A stretch of 64,000 bases of DNA. It comes from Lytechinus variegatus (taxonomy: Eukaryota; Echinodermata; Echinoidea; Temnopleuroida; Toxopneustidae). The first letter of the stretch is position 1, and every line of letters begins with the position of its first letter. Shown piece after piece: positions 36,590-50,000 of the stretch. The notes below the pieces were generated by a model, which was not told the origin of the DNA, did not search any database, and saw only the letters and a program-made list of their open reading frames with translations. The translations under genes were made by a program, and so were the position numbers. The stretch spans positions 59,094,853 to 59,158,852 of the forward strand of contig NC_054742.1 in assembly GCF_018143015.1 (NCBI RefSeq), in the 5' to 3' direction.

Positions 36590-38651
36590 TGTTCTTTTCA
36601 CAGGAGGACATGCAATGGAGGTTTCTACAATATACCTAGGACAAAGAGTTTGTACTATCGTTAGACAAAACTAAACAGAGATGTATAAAATATGTTTGTC
36701 CACAGGTTGTCCAAAGGGAAGAGTTGTTCATGTGTGACAACACATGTTTAATGCGTGGCAATTTGGGGAAACTCTATAGCATTGGTGTTCTCAACAATCA
36801 AATGTTTACAACATTCTTTGTCAAACACTTCCCAAACTTTCATAAACCTTATTCTTTGATTTTTCTATTTTCACAAAAGCGATTGTTCCCATGGTTTAAT
36901 TCTCCTTTCAACCTTGAATGATCTGAATATAAACTAATTTTTCAATTTAGAGGCAACATCTTACAGGCAATAACTTTAAAACAACTTTTTAATTGGAAGC
37001 AATATTACATAAGAACATAATAATAATAAAAAAGAAATACTGAATGTGTACACATAGCTCGATACTCAAACTCGCCTCTGAAGAAAGTTATATGTATTCA
37101 TAGAGAGAGAGAGAAAAAGGGAGGGGGGGGGGGGGGAGAAAGGAAGCACTGTTCATCGTAGCAGACTGAAAATATTAATATGTGAAATGAGATACATGCA
37201 GGTCTGTATAACCATGAAATTAGGAGTTCCTTGCTTGTGTCGAACTGCCTTTCAAATTACACTGGATATTCCTCCATTTTGGATGAGTTTTTATCATATC
37301 AATTGACTCATTTGGTTCTCAATGCAACCATAAATGATGGGGGGAACCCTCAAAGAACATTTCACTCATTTTATATGAAATTGGTTCCTTAAACCTTTGA
37401 CAATAAAACCCCGAATCTCGTCAGATCTTCACTCTTAAATGCAAATATTAACCAAGTCTGATTTGAATCCCTCAAACACCTATTAGTTATCACAAAATGA
37501 TCAATTTTCAGGTGTATATATGACCTCTATAACCCTTGAATTTTGACCTTGATATCATAGATCTCATCAGATATTCATCACTTTTGACAATGCAAACCTG
37601 AAAACAAAATCATGCCTCGGTGATCATTCAGAGTACATGTAGGTGATAACACAAGATTGTTGGGAATATAGTAGGCCTATAACATAAATCAATCTGATGA
37701 CAAATAAATTTAATTACAAAAACAAAATATAATTCAATTAACGGCTGTGATAAAATACTCCTTTTTCAAATTGAAAATTTGTTTTAACAATCTTCAGTTC
37801 ATATGACACTATGAATTCATGCATAAATAAGAAAAATTCTCATTGAATTAAACCCCCCCAAAAAATCTTTCTTTTCTCCAGAATCTTGCTTTTGAATTTC
37901 TTATTTTACAGTGTAATATCAATTGACTTTACTCGGTAAATGCAAAACTCGATTAAAATTAAATTTGGAAGGAATTTTTGAGGATATTTTGTATCATGAT
38001 GTACACGTAGGAATGTTGTACAAGTTGAGAACTGCCTGATTGGAAATCACAGATTCAGCCTTAAGAAATGCATAAGACTTAATAGAAAAACAAAACAACC
38101 ACCACCAAACAACTTGTGAAAAACCATGGCATCTCCTTTGCACGTTTAGTACAAATTCCATAAAATGCTTGTGTCCCCCCCCCCCTTTCCCAGTCATTTA
38201 AGGGATACTATAGTAAGCCAAAAGTGATACCATTTCAAGAATAAGGTTTGATTAATCAATATTTTAATCACTATTTCTGGTATTCAAAGTATTATAAAAT
38301 GCCCAGGAATAAGTATCAATTTGTTTATAACCAATAAGGAATGTGATTAAAAATTAGTAATAAGAGAGCAACATACAGCAAAGAATATAAGGTTTAAGAT
38401 CAATCCATGGAAAACAGCATCCACAAAATATTTACCAAATAAAACACAAAAATAAGTTCCCCTTAAACAATGGTGTACAATTAAAATGCGTAGTCATCTT
38501 TACCAAGAATGAAGAAGGATTGGATTAGTGTCTATCCCTCAATAGTATCCTAACTTTTATCAAACACTTTGAGTCTGAAATTAAAACCAGCTTAAAATCA
38601 GCCACTTTAAAGTTGGTGCCCGCACAAGTTTGAACACCTTCATGTCGTCTT

Positions 38652-39023
38652 ATACCCCTTTCATAGTGAGAGCCGAAGTGGAGTTAGTCCGGAGTCCAGG
38701 AGGAGTTACTCCACTTTGGAGGGCATATGAAAATTCTGAGATTAGTTCAATCCGGATTCAAAGCGGAGTACTCAACCCACTTCGAGAAGAGGGTTACAAA
38801 CGGAGTTACTCCGCACCGGAAATGCGGTATGCGCTTATCGCTGTGATCTCGCCACACGTATGGCGCGAACTCGCTTGGAAACCATTGCAACGACTGCGGA
38901 TACACCGCTGCGGTGCTTGCCAATATGAAAGGGGGTTTAAAGTCAGTCCGCAGTACAAGCGGATCAACTCAACCCGGAGTTACTGCGGAGTAACTCCACT
39001 TTGCCTTCACTATGAAAGTGGTA
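38652..39023. mobile_element. Long-TIR MITE with GGAGTTACTCC motifs
   Basis: Left CCCCTTTCATAGTGAGAGCC, right CCTTCACTATGAAAGTGGTA. The arms contain AAGTGGAGTTA and GGAGTTACTCC repeatedly. It is much more GC- and CpG-rich than its surroundings, and a 141-codon frame crossing it is an accident of that composition. Confidence 0.75.
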
Positions 39024-40113
39024 CAAGGGAGATCCCTACCAGGCACCAATCTTGACATTTGTTTTTTGAGATGGAAGTGATTTTGGGGTGATTTATAAAA
39101 CATTTCATGCTCCCAAATTTAGAACTGCTCAATCTCCCAAATAATAAAAACATATTTTGCTGCCTGCCAGTGTTGTCAAATATTGTTAAAAAGCAAAGGG
39201 TTTTTGAAACGACTGGGGAAGAATGCATGAAATAAACGGCAGGCAGTGCTTATATTTCCTCATAATATGGCAGGAAAAAAACGCCTTGTGCGAACTTAAA
39301 TAACAAAATTGAGCATTCATGCATGATTTGGTAAAACTCACTTTTACGATTTTTTCTTTTAAAATATTATGGCTTTTTTAATTAGAGGGACTTCCTTTTT
39401 TGTCATATCTAAAATATATGTGATTTTTGACTGCTGTTATCCACTGAGTGATCTTCCAATAGGGGCAATATTTAAGCAGGTTTAGTAATTTGTCATATAT
39501 TCCTTCTTTTTTACATGAAAATCTAAACCTATATTAGTATATGAAAGAACATGTACATGTAAATCATTCTTCTTCCAGTGAAAATATAACAAAATGTCAA
39601 GTATTCAAAATTTCATCTATAATACAAAGAAATGTAAAAATGATACTTAGATTATGAGCGAGGGGACAAAAGTGGTATAAGTCTAAATGGGAAATGAAAT
39701 ATATCATATTTTCCAGAAAGTTTCTCAAAGCCCATCCATTTTTGTTTTTCTTTCCTGGGGAATTTTTTTTGTTAATCTTATTTGTGTTGCCTGTAGGGAG
39801 GTACATGTAGGCCTACCTACTTCTAATAATACAAAAAAAATTGTTTTTATCATAAAAAACCCAATGATTTTTATCATTCTTACATATTTGATTTCACTTG
39901 CTGTATACTTAAAAGTTAAATCTGCAAGGATATATATTTATATGTTGCAGCATTTATCATAATTTCCTGCAGTATAAAGCAATGAAATGTAATATAATTC
40001 TTTCCCTACTCATTGGCCGTTTTTGTTAATTCTGGCATTTTACAATACACCCCATTCAGTTTAGTAAAGTTGAATCAATCAAACAACATAGGGCAAAAAG
40101 CACAGATTGGATC

Positions 40114-40686
40114 TAAAGGTCAAGTCCACCCCAAGAAAGTTTACTAGAATAAAAAGCAAAAAAAATCAAACAATTAAAATTTGATGTCAAATAAAAGAGT
40201 GATAAAATTTCAAAATTTTGGCTACTTTCACAAACAAGTTATATGCTCATCCTGGTCAGTATGCTAATGAGGGAGCTGATTCTGTCATCCACTCACTATT
40301 TCTTGTATTTCATTACATGACAGATTTTTTTTTTTATTTCTTCCTCATTACAATTGCCACAAAGTTTGGTTCCTTCCTGGACATGTGGAATTGTCGATGC
40401 TGTAACCTATATTAATTTGATGAAACGTCTCATAATTGTCAAATCTGTAAAAAATACAGTATTGTTTGATCCACGCAATAAAAAATGAAAAACATAGTAA
40501 CATTACGACTGTCATTTACATATCAGTGTTGTGCATACGACTGTTTTGAGATAAGCGAAATTTCAAAATGTCATAAGTTTATTTATTTTACATCTAATGT
40601 GGCTGAAATTTTCAGCAATATTGCCAGTTTGACTTTTCTCTTTTCGTTCAAACCAACTTTAATGAGGGGGTGGACTTGACATTTAT
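40114..40686. mobile_element. Foldback MITE family A, copy 3 (just downstream of RAB8)
   Basis: Left end CTAAAGGTCAAGTCCACCCC, right end GGGGGTGGACTTGACATTTA. The internal blocks CACTCACTATTTCTTG and ATGTGGAATTG are shared with the other copies. It lies about 340 bp beyond the RAB8 stop codon. Confidence 0.8.
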
Positions 40687-41029
40687 AAAAAGATGCTATG
40701 AAGCATATTTCAGAAGAAGAAGTTTGGGCCAAAAAGATCTCTTAGTTATATTTCCTTCCTAAAAGCCAAAGTTACCTGTACTTTATATTGGGTAAGAAGT
40801 TAAAGAATCCCCTTGTGGAAACCGCACAGTTGGAATCTCTCCGCACACCTGTTTGCATCTTCAATTTTGCAGAAAAGGATTAACAAAAGGAATGAAGAGT
40901 TTCCAGCGTTTCAGGACGTTGCCTTGGTTACAATTGCAATCATCCAAAATGCTGGAATTGCTCCTAAACCTTTATAGTCTTTTTTTTTGTTAAAAGCAGT
41001 TCATGGAAATGCATAAGGAGGGAAATGCA

Positions 41030-44000
41030 TCACAATAAAGTGCACAATTTCCAGCCACTCTTCTTTTGCGTCTCTCTCTCCGTGACCTTGACCCCTCCTA
41101 GTTTTTGCTGACCTGTTGCATCCATTTTCCTGTCCATCTTTGACTTGATGTCTCTGGCAAGAGTTACGAAAGCCTGGGGGTGAAATGAACGAAGAAAGAT
41201 AGGGTGAGTGTTCATATACTAACAAGGAATCACACACTGAGTACATTGCAATTCAAACTCATGATGCAGAGCTGCTAACTTCATCTTTTAAATACATGTA
41301 CATGTAGATGAATCCCATAAATCTACCCAATATTTAGAAAATTAATCAATGTAAAAATTGAGGAGACATTCTAATTTATTTAATTTTAATTTATTTTATT
41401 TCCAGGCAAAAGACATCAAGAATAAGTACAAGAAGGAGAAATTACCACCGACTAGTGCCTGAGGATGACTAAAAGAAAAACTAGTTTCTGTTATGAAGCT
41501 CTCCTCACTAATCGGGGTTTACAAAATTAAATATACAAGAATAAAATTATGTATAAAATGACAATATACATGTATGTTTTGAAACATTACTTATTAAAAC
41601 AAAAACCTAACAGTAAAGAGTGTTTGTTTTCATGTGTAATTATAATATCCAGTCAATATGGAATGTTCGTGTATTTATTTAAATAAACAATTATCAGATA
41701 TATAGTAAAGCCTGAAGAGGTGGAATTGTATAATATATTGTAAAAAATTTCATTTTTTATTCATTTCCTAGCTATCAAAGGGGGAACACAACAATGAATT
41801 TAAAAACTTTGGATAACTAATGTTCATCTGTATCAGCTAACAAAAAGCTGACATCTTCACCGATTAAATTTTGATATCTGGAAGAACGTGCAGGGCAGAG
41901 ATCAATAAAAAATCTCCTCACTACATTCCCTCAACTAAAATTCAGAACAGGAGGGACAACACCCCCCATCATATTTTTAAGTTTAACCTACTGAAACTTG
42001 ACCAATCAATTCTCTCACTATGAACAATTTTCTGCTTCATGCCGCAGTAGCACTTCACTGCTACTAATACATTGCACTGTGCATTCAAACAATTGGCACC
42101 AAAAAAAAAATTAAAGATAAATGTTTTTTTATTTTTTTCTGCGATTTCCCTTCATGGACATATTTATATTGAGAATTTTTTTTAGAAAGATAGCTAATTG
42201 CTTTTCAATGAATAATCACTTTTGAAGTCAGTATTGAATTTGATTGACTTATATCAGTGCACTAGATCCTATAGGCTTAAAAACATAATGGTACTTACCT
42301 CTTCAACGTTAATGCTAGCCTTAGCACTGGTTTCCATGAACTTGATTCCATACTCTATTGCCAACTGGTTAAAAAGACAAATATTATCATATGATTATAG
42401 TGTCTCTCTGATGAACTGATTATCATAGATTCTAGAAAACCAAAATCCGTCTGATGTAAGCTGATTCTGGTAATAATAGCAGGGTCCGCTGGGAGAACAG
42501 TTTTCAGAACTAAAGTGGCTACCCCGGGTAAATATGCCATTATCATTATAATTATTATTGTTATCATCATTATTATTATTATTATTAACGATTTTCCCTT
42601 TCTTACGACAGTGGAACAATTCATGCCACTTAATTCTATCTGAGAGTAAAACGTTATATTGGGTCATAATCTAAGTGCCCGAAGCATAGGACACAGGTTG
42701 ATGCAACAAATTGAAATAAATTTACTTTTGAATGTCTGGAAATACCGAGTCATTTTTTTTAAGTATTTGCAAAATAAGTTCTCAAAGAGGCAAGTGAGAC
42801 AAATTTACTTGTCATATTAATAATTAATGATGATGATGATGATGATAATAATAATAATAACAACAATAATATTCAGCTCATGGGAACACATAATACCACA
42901 TGAATACTTTATACATGTGTGAAAAGGTAAAAACACAGATCATCAGTCATTAATCTTTTATAGCATATGAGGATGATTGTTCCACAAAGTTGATGACAAT
43001 TTCTCATAAGCTTTATCACTAAATGTTTTGGATATTACACACATTTTCCAAATGAGGTCCTTTAATATTAAAAGAAGATCTCAAATATGTTGATATTTTC
43101 TAATGAGATTACTAAGGAAAGCAGAGGCGTTCCCATTAGATGAGTAAGAACTTCACCAGAGTGCGAGGAATCACCAGCCAACAGAAAAGTATGTAGGCTT
43201 GGTGTCACACACTGAAATTTCTTTTTGCATATTAAAAGCCTTGCTCCTGAATTTTTATTTTTGACTTTTGCTGAAGTTTAGAAAAATGAGTATCAGGCTA
43301 GGGACATCTAAAAGCAGACAATGTATTAGCATCTATTTCTCTTTCTTAAATTAAACCAGAAGAAATGGTCATGATAATTCAAATGAAGTTTCTGAGTACT
43401 GTAAACTTCTTGATTATCTTACCTGTTCTCCTTTTCCTTGGATACTGATCTCCTGTCGTCCATGTCACATTTGTTTCCTAGGATCATCTTCTCCACATCA
43501 GCTGACGCATGCTGCGGAAAAATGTAAAGAAAATATAAATATTTTAGATTCTTTAATAATAATAACAATAATAATAGGCATTTATATAGTGCCATCTATA
43601 TCTAGAAATATTCTATTCCGAGGCACGTTATTATTATTTTTACCTGGGCTTTAGCTCGAGCTGCCTTTCAGCGCTCATGCATTCAAAGTATTAATCCTGC
43701 CGGGTACCCATTCACCTCACCTGGGTTGAGTGCAGCACAATGTGGATAAATTTCTTGCTGAAGGAAACTACGCCATGGCTGGGATTCGAACCCACGACCC
43801 TCTGTTTCAAAGTCAGAAGACTAATCCACTGGGCCACAACGCTCCAATAATCTTTGAATCTTTAATGACATCAGAAGGAAAATAATTCCATAGTTGCTAT
43901 TACTAACGACTTTGCTTAACAACTTTGTGCAAGCCGATCTTGAAAGTACTGATTGAAATAAACTCAAAAAGTGTATATTCCAAATTGGCCATCTTCAAAC

Positions 44001-47000
44001 GAATAAGCAAAGTGCTGCTTTTATTCCTTATTTTCTCTTAACTTTATCAAAATGCAGCCTCTTTGTTGTTGAAGTTTGGTAAATAGGACTACTATTCTAT
44101 TGATAATCAATGTGGGCTTTACGGTCAATGTTACATGGAACTACTTCTCATGACCAGCTTTCATGTGGGTTTCCACATCTTCATGAACATGGCGAAACTG
44201 ATTTCACATCATTTCAATTTCTTATATTTACTTTCCCTTCAAAATGTACACATAAGCCCAGTTTGAATTAGATTCCTCAAAGAGTTCTCCCTCTGAAGCT
44301 GCTCAGAACATATGCTTAATACATCATCCACTGAATGTTCTTTATCGCAGGAATGAAAATGGGACGTACAGATGGAAAATCTGAAAGCCCAACACCCTTG
44401 GAAACTGCCTAAAGTGGGCGGAAGCATACAAAGATCACCTCACCTCTTCGATATTTCGTATCCAATTCCTGATGTTGTCAAATGACTTCTGGTTTGTGAT
44501 ATCGTACACAAGCATGATGCCCTGAAAGAAAGCAACGAGAAATGCTTTAAAATAAATAGAAATATATAGCCTCTCATGCTTAATGATAACTTTGAATTAT
44601 AATACTGACAAACCTTTGATTGAAACGATTGAAAATTTATTGAGCATCGGTCATGGTGAAGTATAAAAGACAGGTACACTTTTCTTGTATCATAATAAAA
44701 ATCTATGTTAACATTCAGGTATACCAAGTATATGCCCATGCATGAATGAACCGATCTGATATTAAATGGGACATTGTGACTGTACATGATTCTCTGATAA
44801 TGATAACTGAGATTCAAGTGGGTACCACAAATATTATGCTATACCAATTAAGATTTCTAAGAGAGAGAGAGACTCCTCAATGGTTCCTTTCAACAAGGAT
44901 TTCTACTTAATGAATTTACTAAGCATGGCTTGATTCCCCACAAACATGAACTTAAATCTCATAATTTGAGATAAACCACTCTTTCATTATATGATGTATA
45001 TGATTTCATTCTTCATAAATCATTTATTAAATCAATAAGCCATTGTTTAGCCATAAACTAGTTTTTATTTTTACTCACTCATAGGTAAAGATTTAATTAA
45101 TGATATGTTGCAGAAATCTGAGAGAACACTTTCAGGTGGAGCAATTTTCTATTAAAGAGGCATATGTCATATAACCCTGTAAATGAAGCTCACCAAGGGA
45201 GAAAGAATTAAAGATAAGCCTACCATTGCTCCCTTGTAATACGCTGTTTTGTGATTTGTTCTGAACCACTCCTGATTCATACATAAGAAAAACATTTCAT
45301 CTGACCCCATATTCTCGAAAGCGGTTTGAGTAGCACCATGGAACAAAACCATGATTAATGCTGATTTCTTGTACTGTCGCGCTTCCCTTATAATGACCTT
45401 TGCAAGAAGTGCGCATTCAGTTGGATTTTTATTAGTGTGCGCAGCAAAATTGTACCATGGTACAATCAAAATCTCTCTTGAGAATAAAGGTCTTTATGTT
45501 GCAAAATTAAAGACTATTTTCTGGGTCACTGAAATATGCTTAATGCTAGTCACACAAACGAAGCCCAACTCCAAACCAACTGACTATATGTCAATGGAAA
45601 TAACGTAAAACCTTTGGTCGCTATAGGCCCTGTTAACACAAAGGTGAACTACATGTACTAACAATTCTGATTGGTTCCTAGTCAGTCTACTGAGCAAAAC
45701 GCACATGCAACGATGATCTTGATAGGCCATTTCATTTAGTGATTAATCGCTATTATCTTCGTGTTACACGGTCCTGGAGTCGGATTCAGTGCGGGCAGAA
45801 AAGTGAAAAGTGTACAAGAAGCTAACAAAGAAAGAAAGAAAGAAAAGATGTTTTTCAAGTCCACCTTACCATTGCTCCCCTGTAATAAGCTGTTGTGATT
45901 GTTCTGAACCTCTCCTGGCCTGCTGTGTCCCTGTAAAAACAAAAATCAAATTAAATCTTACCCCTTCCATGCACTATCATTTTTTTTTTCAATGTAAAAC
46001 TAATCTAACTAGATGACTACTTGTATAGAAGAACCATATGTCTAAAAGACCACAAGTTCTGTATCTCTTGAAAAGGAATCACAATTAAAACATGTATTAC
46101 AAGAACCTGTCCATAAAGAAATTCTGGGCCCCGTTTCATAAAGAACTTGCAACTGTTGTAACTTTGCCATTATGGCAACTACCATGGTAACCTTGATTTT
46201 GATTGGCTGCTGAGCCCTGCTGCTATGCTAGTTGCCATTATGGCAAAGTTGCAACAGTTGTAAGTCCTTTATCAAACGGGCCCCAGTTCATAAATGACAC
46301 TTTTTTGTCTCCCTCAGGTAGGCTTTCATATACCTACATTTACTTGAATGTATATCAAGATGATAATCTCAATTTGACAATGGTCATTGTTTATGTCTCC
46401 CCTTGCCTCATCTTATTTGTTTAAGATTTAATTTCTATGTGCACTAGGTTTGTGAAAGGTTTTCAATCTCACAATATACTTTGAATGTCTTGAAGGGGAA
46501 TGCACCAATACACAAAGCAATCACATGTTGGCAATAAAGCTAAAGTTATCCCCCAAAACACATGAAAAATCAGTTACATGTCAGAGCAATAAGACCAGAG
46601 CAAAATGTGCAATTCAAGAGCCTAAATTCCACATTAAATGGCTCAACTAAGGTTGATCTATTCTTTCTTAGTAATCTTAGAAAACAATACATTCTATTCT
46701 AATCTCTATCACTTCTCCTTTTTTAGTAGAACAAACATGAATGTTTTGTGTTGTGTGCTTGTGGTGAATTTTTGCTACATAAGAATTGCTACTTACCATA
46801 TTTGTAACTTAATCTTTTTACCGTCTAATTCTATTGTCCTAATCTTGAAATCAATACCTATAGTGAAGAAAAAGAATGTTATAAAAGATCACTAGAAAAT
46901 TGAATGAATACCACACTTGCCAACATGGAAGACTGCAAAAGCCGTAGGTAGTCTGGAAGGGGGGGGGGGGTGCCCTTTCCCAGAATGAGAGACCTTGCAA

Positions 47001-50000
47001 TTTTTCTAATCAATTTGATACATTTTAAAGCACTTGTAATTCTTAATTCAAAGTGAAAGTAAACATGATTATCTAAACTCCATTAAGTTAGGACATGTAC
47101 ATTTCTGACAAGCAAAAAAAGGAAAATGAATTTATGGAAATTTAGTTGGATTATATCATCAGTCTAAAAAAGTTGTTTATCATAGTATTAACAATTTTTT
47201 GAAGAAGGCCTATTCACATTAGGCCTTCAATATAAGCTTTTTGTAATGCTTCAAACTTACATGAATTCAACTTAAGTCAATGTAAGTCACATGCAGTGAG
47301 GTCAATCCGATCGAGGTACAGTGTGGGGGGGGGGGGGTGGATGACAGCAGTATTGTCCTTAGAATTCAAAATGTCAGGGGAATCCCACATCAAGGGTTAT
47401 GTATATACGTGGGTACATAACATAATTACATCATACCACCATCATTCATTTTATCACTTTAGGTGATGACTGTTATCTGTTATCAAGATGTTTGTCAATG
47501 GATGAAATGGGTTTTTTGCACGTCTACAATTAATATCAATGCAGAGCGAGCGAGAAAATTTTCCTGAATATTTTCTCAAAACATCTTTTAAAGGTCAAGT
47601 CCACCCTAGAAAATATGATTTGAATCAAAAGAAAAATATAAAATCAAGTATAACGATGAAAATTTCATCAAATCGGATGTACAATGACATTTTAAGTTGT
47701 CCTTATTTTTCATAAAACATTCATACATGTATGCACAACACAGTGACAAGCACATATGAGAGAGTTGATGACACCCCTAACTCAATATACAATGTTTCAA
47801 ATATTTCATCTTTTTTGACCAAGTAGGATCAACTTGACTGAACCATAAATCAATGGTATTTAATACCTCATGTTCAGGGAAGAATAAAAGTTTGCTTCAC
47901 TCAAAATTTATGTTTTTTATAAGAAAATGAGAAATAAAAAGCAAGTGGGTGATGTCAGCACCTTCACTTGCATACCTACCAGGATGTGAACATATCGGTA
48001 ACTGTTTTGTAAGATCAAGCAAAACTAGTCATAACTTTCTCACTTTTACATCAAATTTTAATGAAATTTTCAGTGTTATGCTTGTATTTTTCTCTTGTCA
48101 TTCAAATCATTAACTTTTTGCTAGGGTAAACATGTCCTTTAAAGCCTTGAAAAAGTTGCTTCTGTTGTTTAAAATAATGTTTATAACTTTATACAAAGAC
48201 AAATAAGGGTCATATCAATAACAAAATTAAACTTCAGAAGACAAAGAAAAAGATGCTGTATATAAAATCTAGCAAATGTGGATTAAACACTCAAGATTTG
48301 TTCTGAAAATTCCTTTATTCACTACCAGTAGTTGAGGTGAGATGAGAATGGACAAAAAAGGGATCAGGATTATTGGGAAGAAGGTTGTAATTATTTATAG
48401 GCCATCACAGACCACAATATAAGCTTTTAAAAAATATTAGAATTACACAATGATGCATATGAATGGAAAAGATCGCAAAAAAGAAGGACTTTTAATAATC
48501 ATTTATTTGATCACCTCAAAATTATACCTGTGCAGATATACTCCACACACACACTCTCTCTCAATCTTAAGAAAAAAAAACAGATGCAGAGAATATGAAA
48601 CATTCCCAGGGATTTAAGCCCAGTGGTTGTATGTCAAGGTAGGCAAAATGCTCAATTAAAGGACCACACCATATTTGTCATGATGGCATTTTTTTTCAGT
48701 GAATGCAAAATAAACTAAGTCTAGAGGTATTTTTTACATAATGAAAGGATACATTGCACATAATTTTTGGCCTACTCTTGATCTATATCTAGTAACTCTC
48801 TCGACTAAACAATTGCAGCGCCTCCCATCACATCCACATTGCTGTACTATTATACAAACTGGTGTACCCTCCATGGGTAAGTATGATATCATGATTTACA
48901 ATACCGGTACATGCATTTTAAAATAGTTTGGGAGTTTGCATTGAGTTGCATATGTTTAGTAAGATTATAAGATTTTTGAAAAATCAGTAGATTCTATTCT
49001 AAGGAGAGTAAAAAAGCGGTTTGTAGTGAAAATGCTTGAAAAGTGGTAGACTACCGCCAAATCAGTAGAGCATTGGCAACTATGGAATTGTGTAATTCCA
49101 TGTTAACATGAAGTACCAAGCACTAACAGCTCTACATATTGCTCATGAAAGACAGGAATCTATTTACAAACTCAATTTTCATGAAAATTGTTTTCCCAAA
49201 TGAAATACACTATAAAAAATTAGTTAAAATTACCAAAATTTAGTTGTTGATTGCACTATTTGCAAACCAACTCATGAAAGATGATATGAAAATTAAAAAA
49301 AAGAAAAAAAAGTTGTGTTGCCTGGTGGGTGTTTCATAAAGCTGTTCGGAAGTTCGATTTTAAGTATGACTGGTGATCCTTTCTTGTGGTAAATGGTATA
49401 TTCATTTGCGAAGGTTTAGCGCATACATGTAAGACAGGATCACCAGTCGCTCTTACCTTAACACAAACAGCTTTATGAAATGGCCCCCTGGTGCAAACCA
49501 GGGATCTCTAGGTCAAAAGTCAAGTACTTACCAATATTCACTTTTTCTAAAGGGAATAACATTGTTCCAAAAGAGTTAACATATAAAAATTGATTTCTAA
49601 AAGTTGCAATCCTAAACTTAAACTTAAGAAGAAACATGAACATCTTTTCATATAATTTTCAGTTGATAACTTGATTCTTATATTAAGTGTTTCAAAAATT
49701 ACACAGATTGAACAAAAAAAATTACCTTGCAAAGGATTAGAGAGGAGGGATTTTGATGAGAGAAAATTCATTTTGAGGCAATAACATGAAATGCCTGAAA
49801 TTCAATATTTTTTTACCATTCTGAGCCAGATTTTTTTATAAATGGAGCCGGGGTCTATGTATGGCAGTGAGTCCAAACTTCGTATTCGGGGGTTCTTTTG
49901 AGCACTTTGGGGGTTAAATCACCCCAACCCAAGTTCCCTTATCATTTTTCCTGCTCCTAAGCAGATGCCCACACTTTGCCCTCACCAACCAGTCCACCGG

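Larger units (their letters stand above)
31894..41029. other. DARS1-RAB8 intergenic stretch with no gene seen
   Basis: Holds the family A MITE copies at 32947 and 40114, MITEs at 36294, 36428 and 38652, and G- or C-runs near 33140 and 37117. The paired stretches 32207-32390 and 32420-32650 look like a diverged tandem duplication (CCCCCATACATGCCC / CCCCCATACCCAGCC, CACCTTGACACT, GCAAAGAAAGTG). The rest is AT-rich with no exon-like similarity. Confidence 0.6.

Noticed and set aside
38630..39055. 141-codon open frame on the plus strand
   Set aside because: It coincides with a CpG-rich inverted-repeat MITE and has no recognisable domain.
45167..45469. Separate second Rab gene
   Set aside because: Only one exon-3-like segment is present, inside RAB8 intron 3; no other Rab exons surround it.
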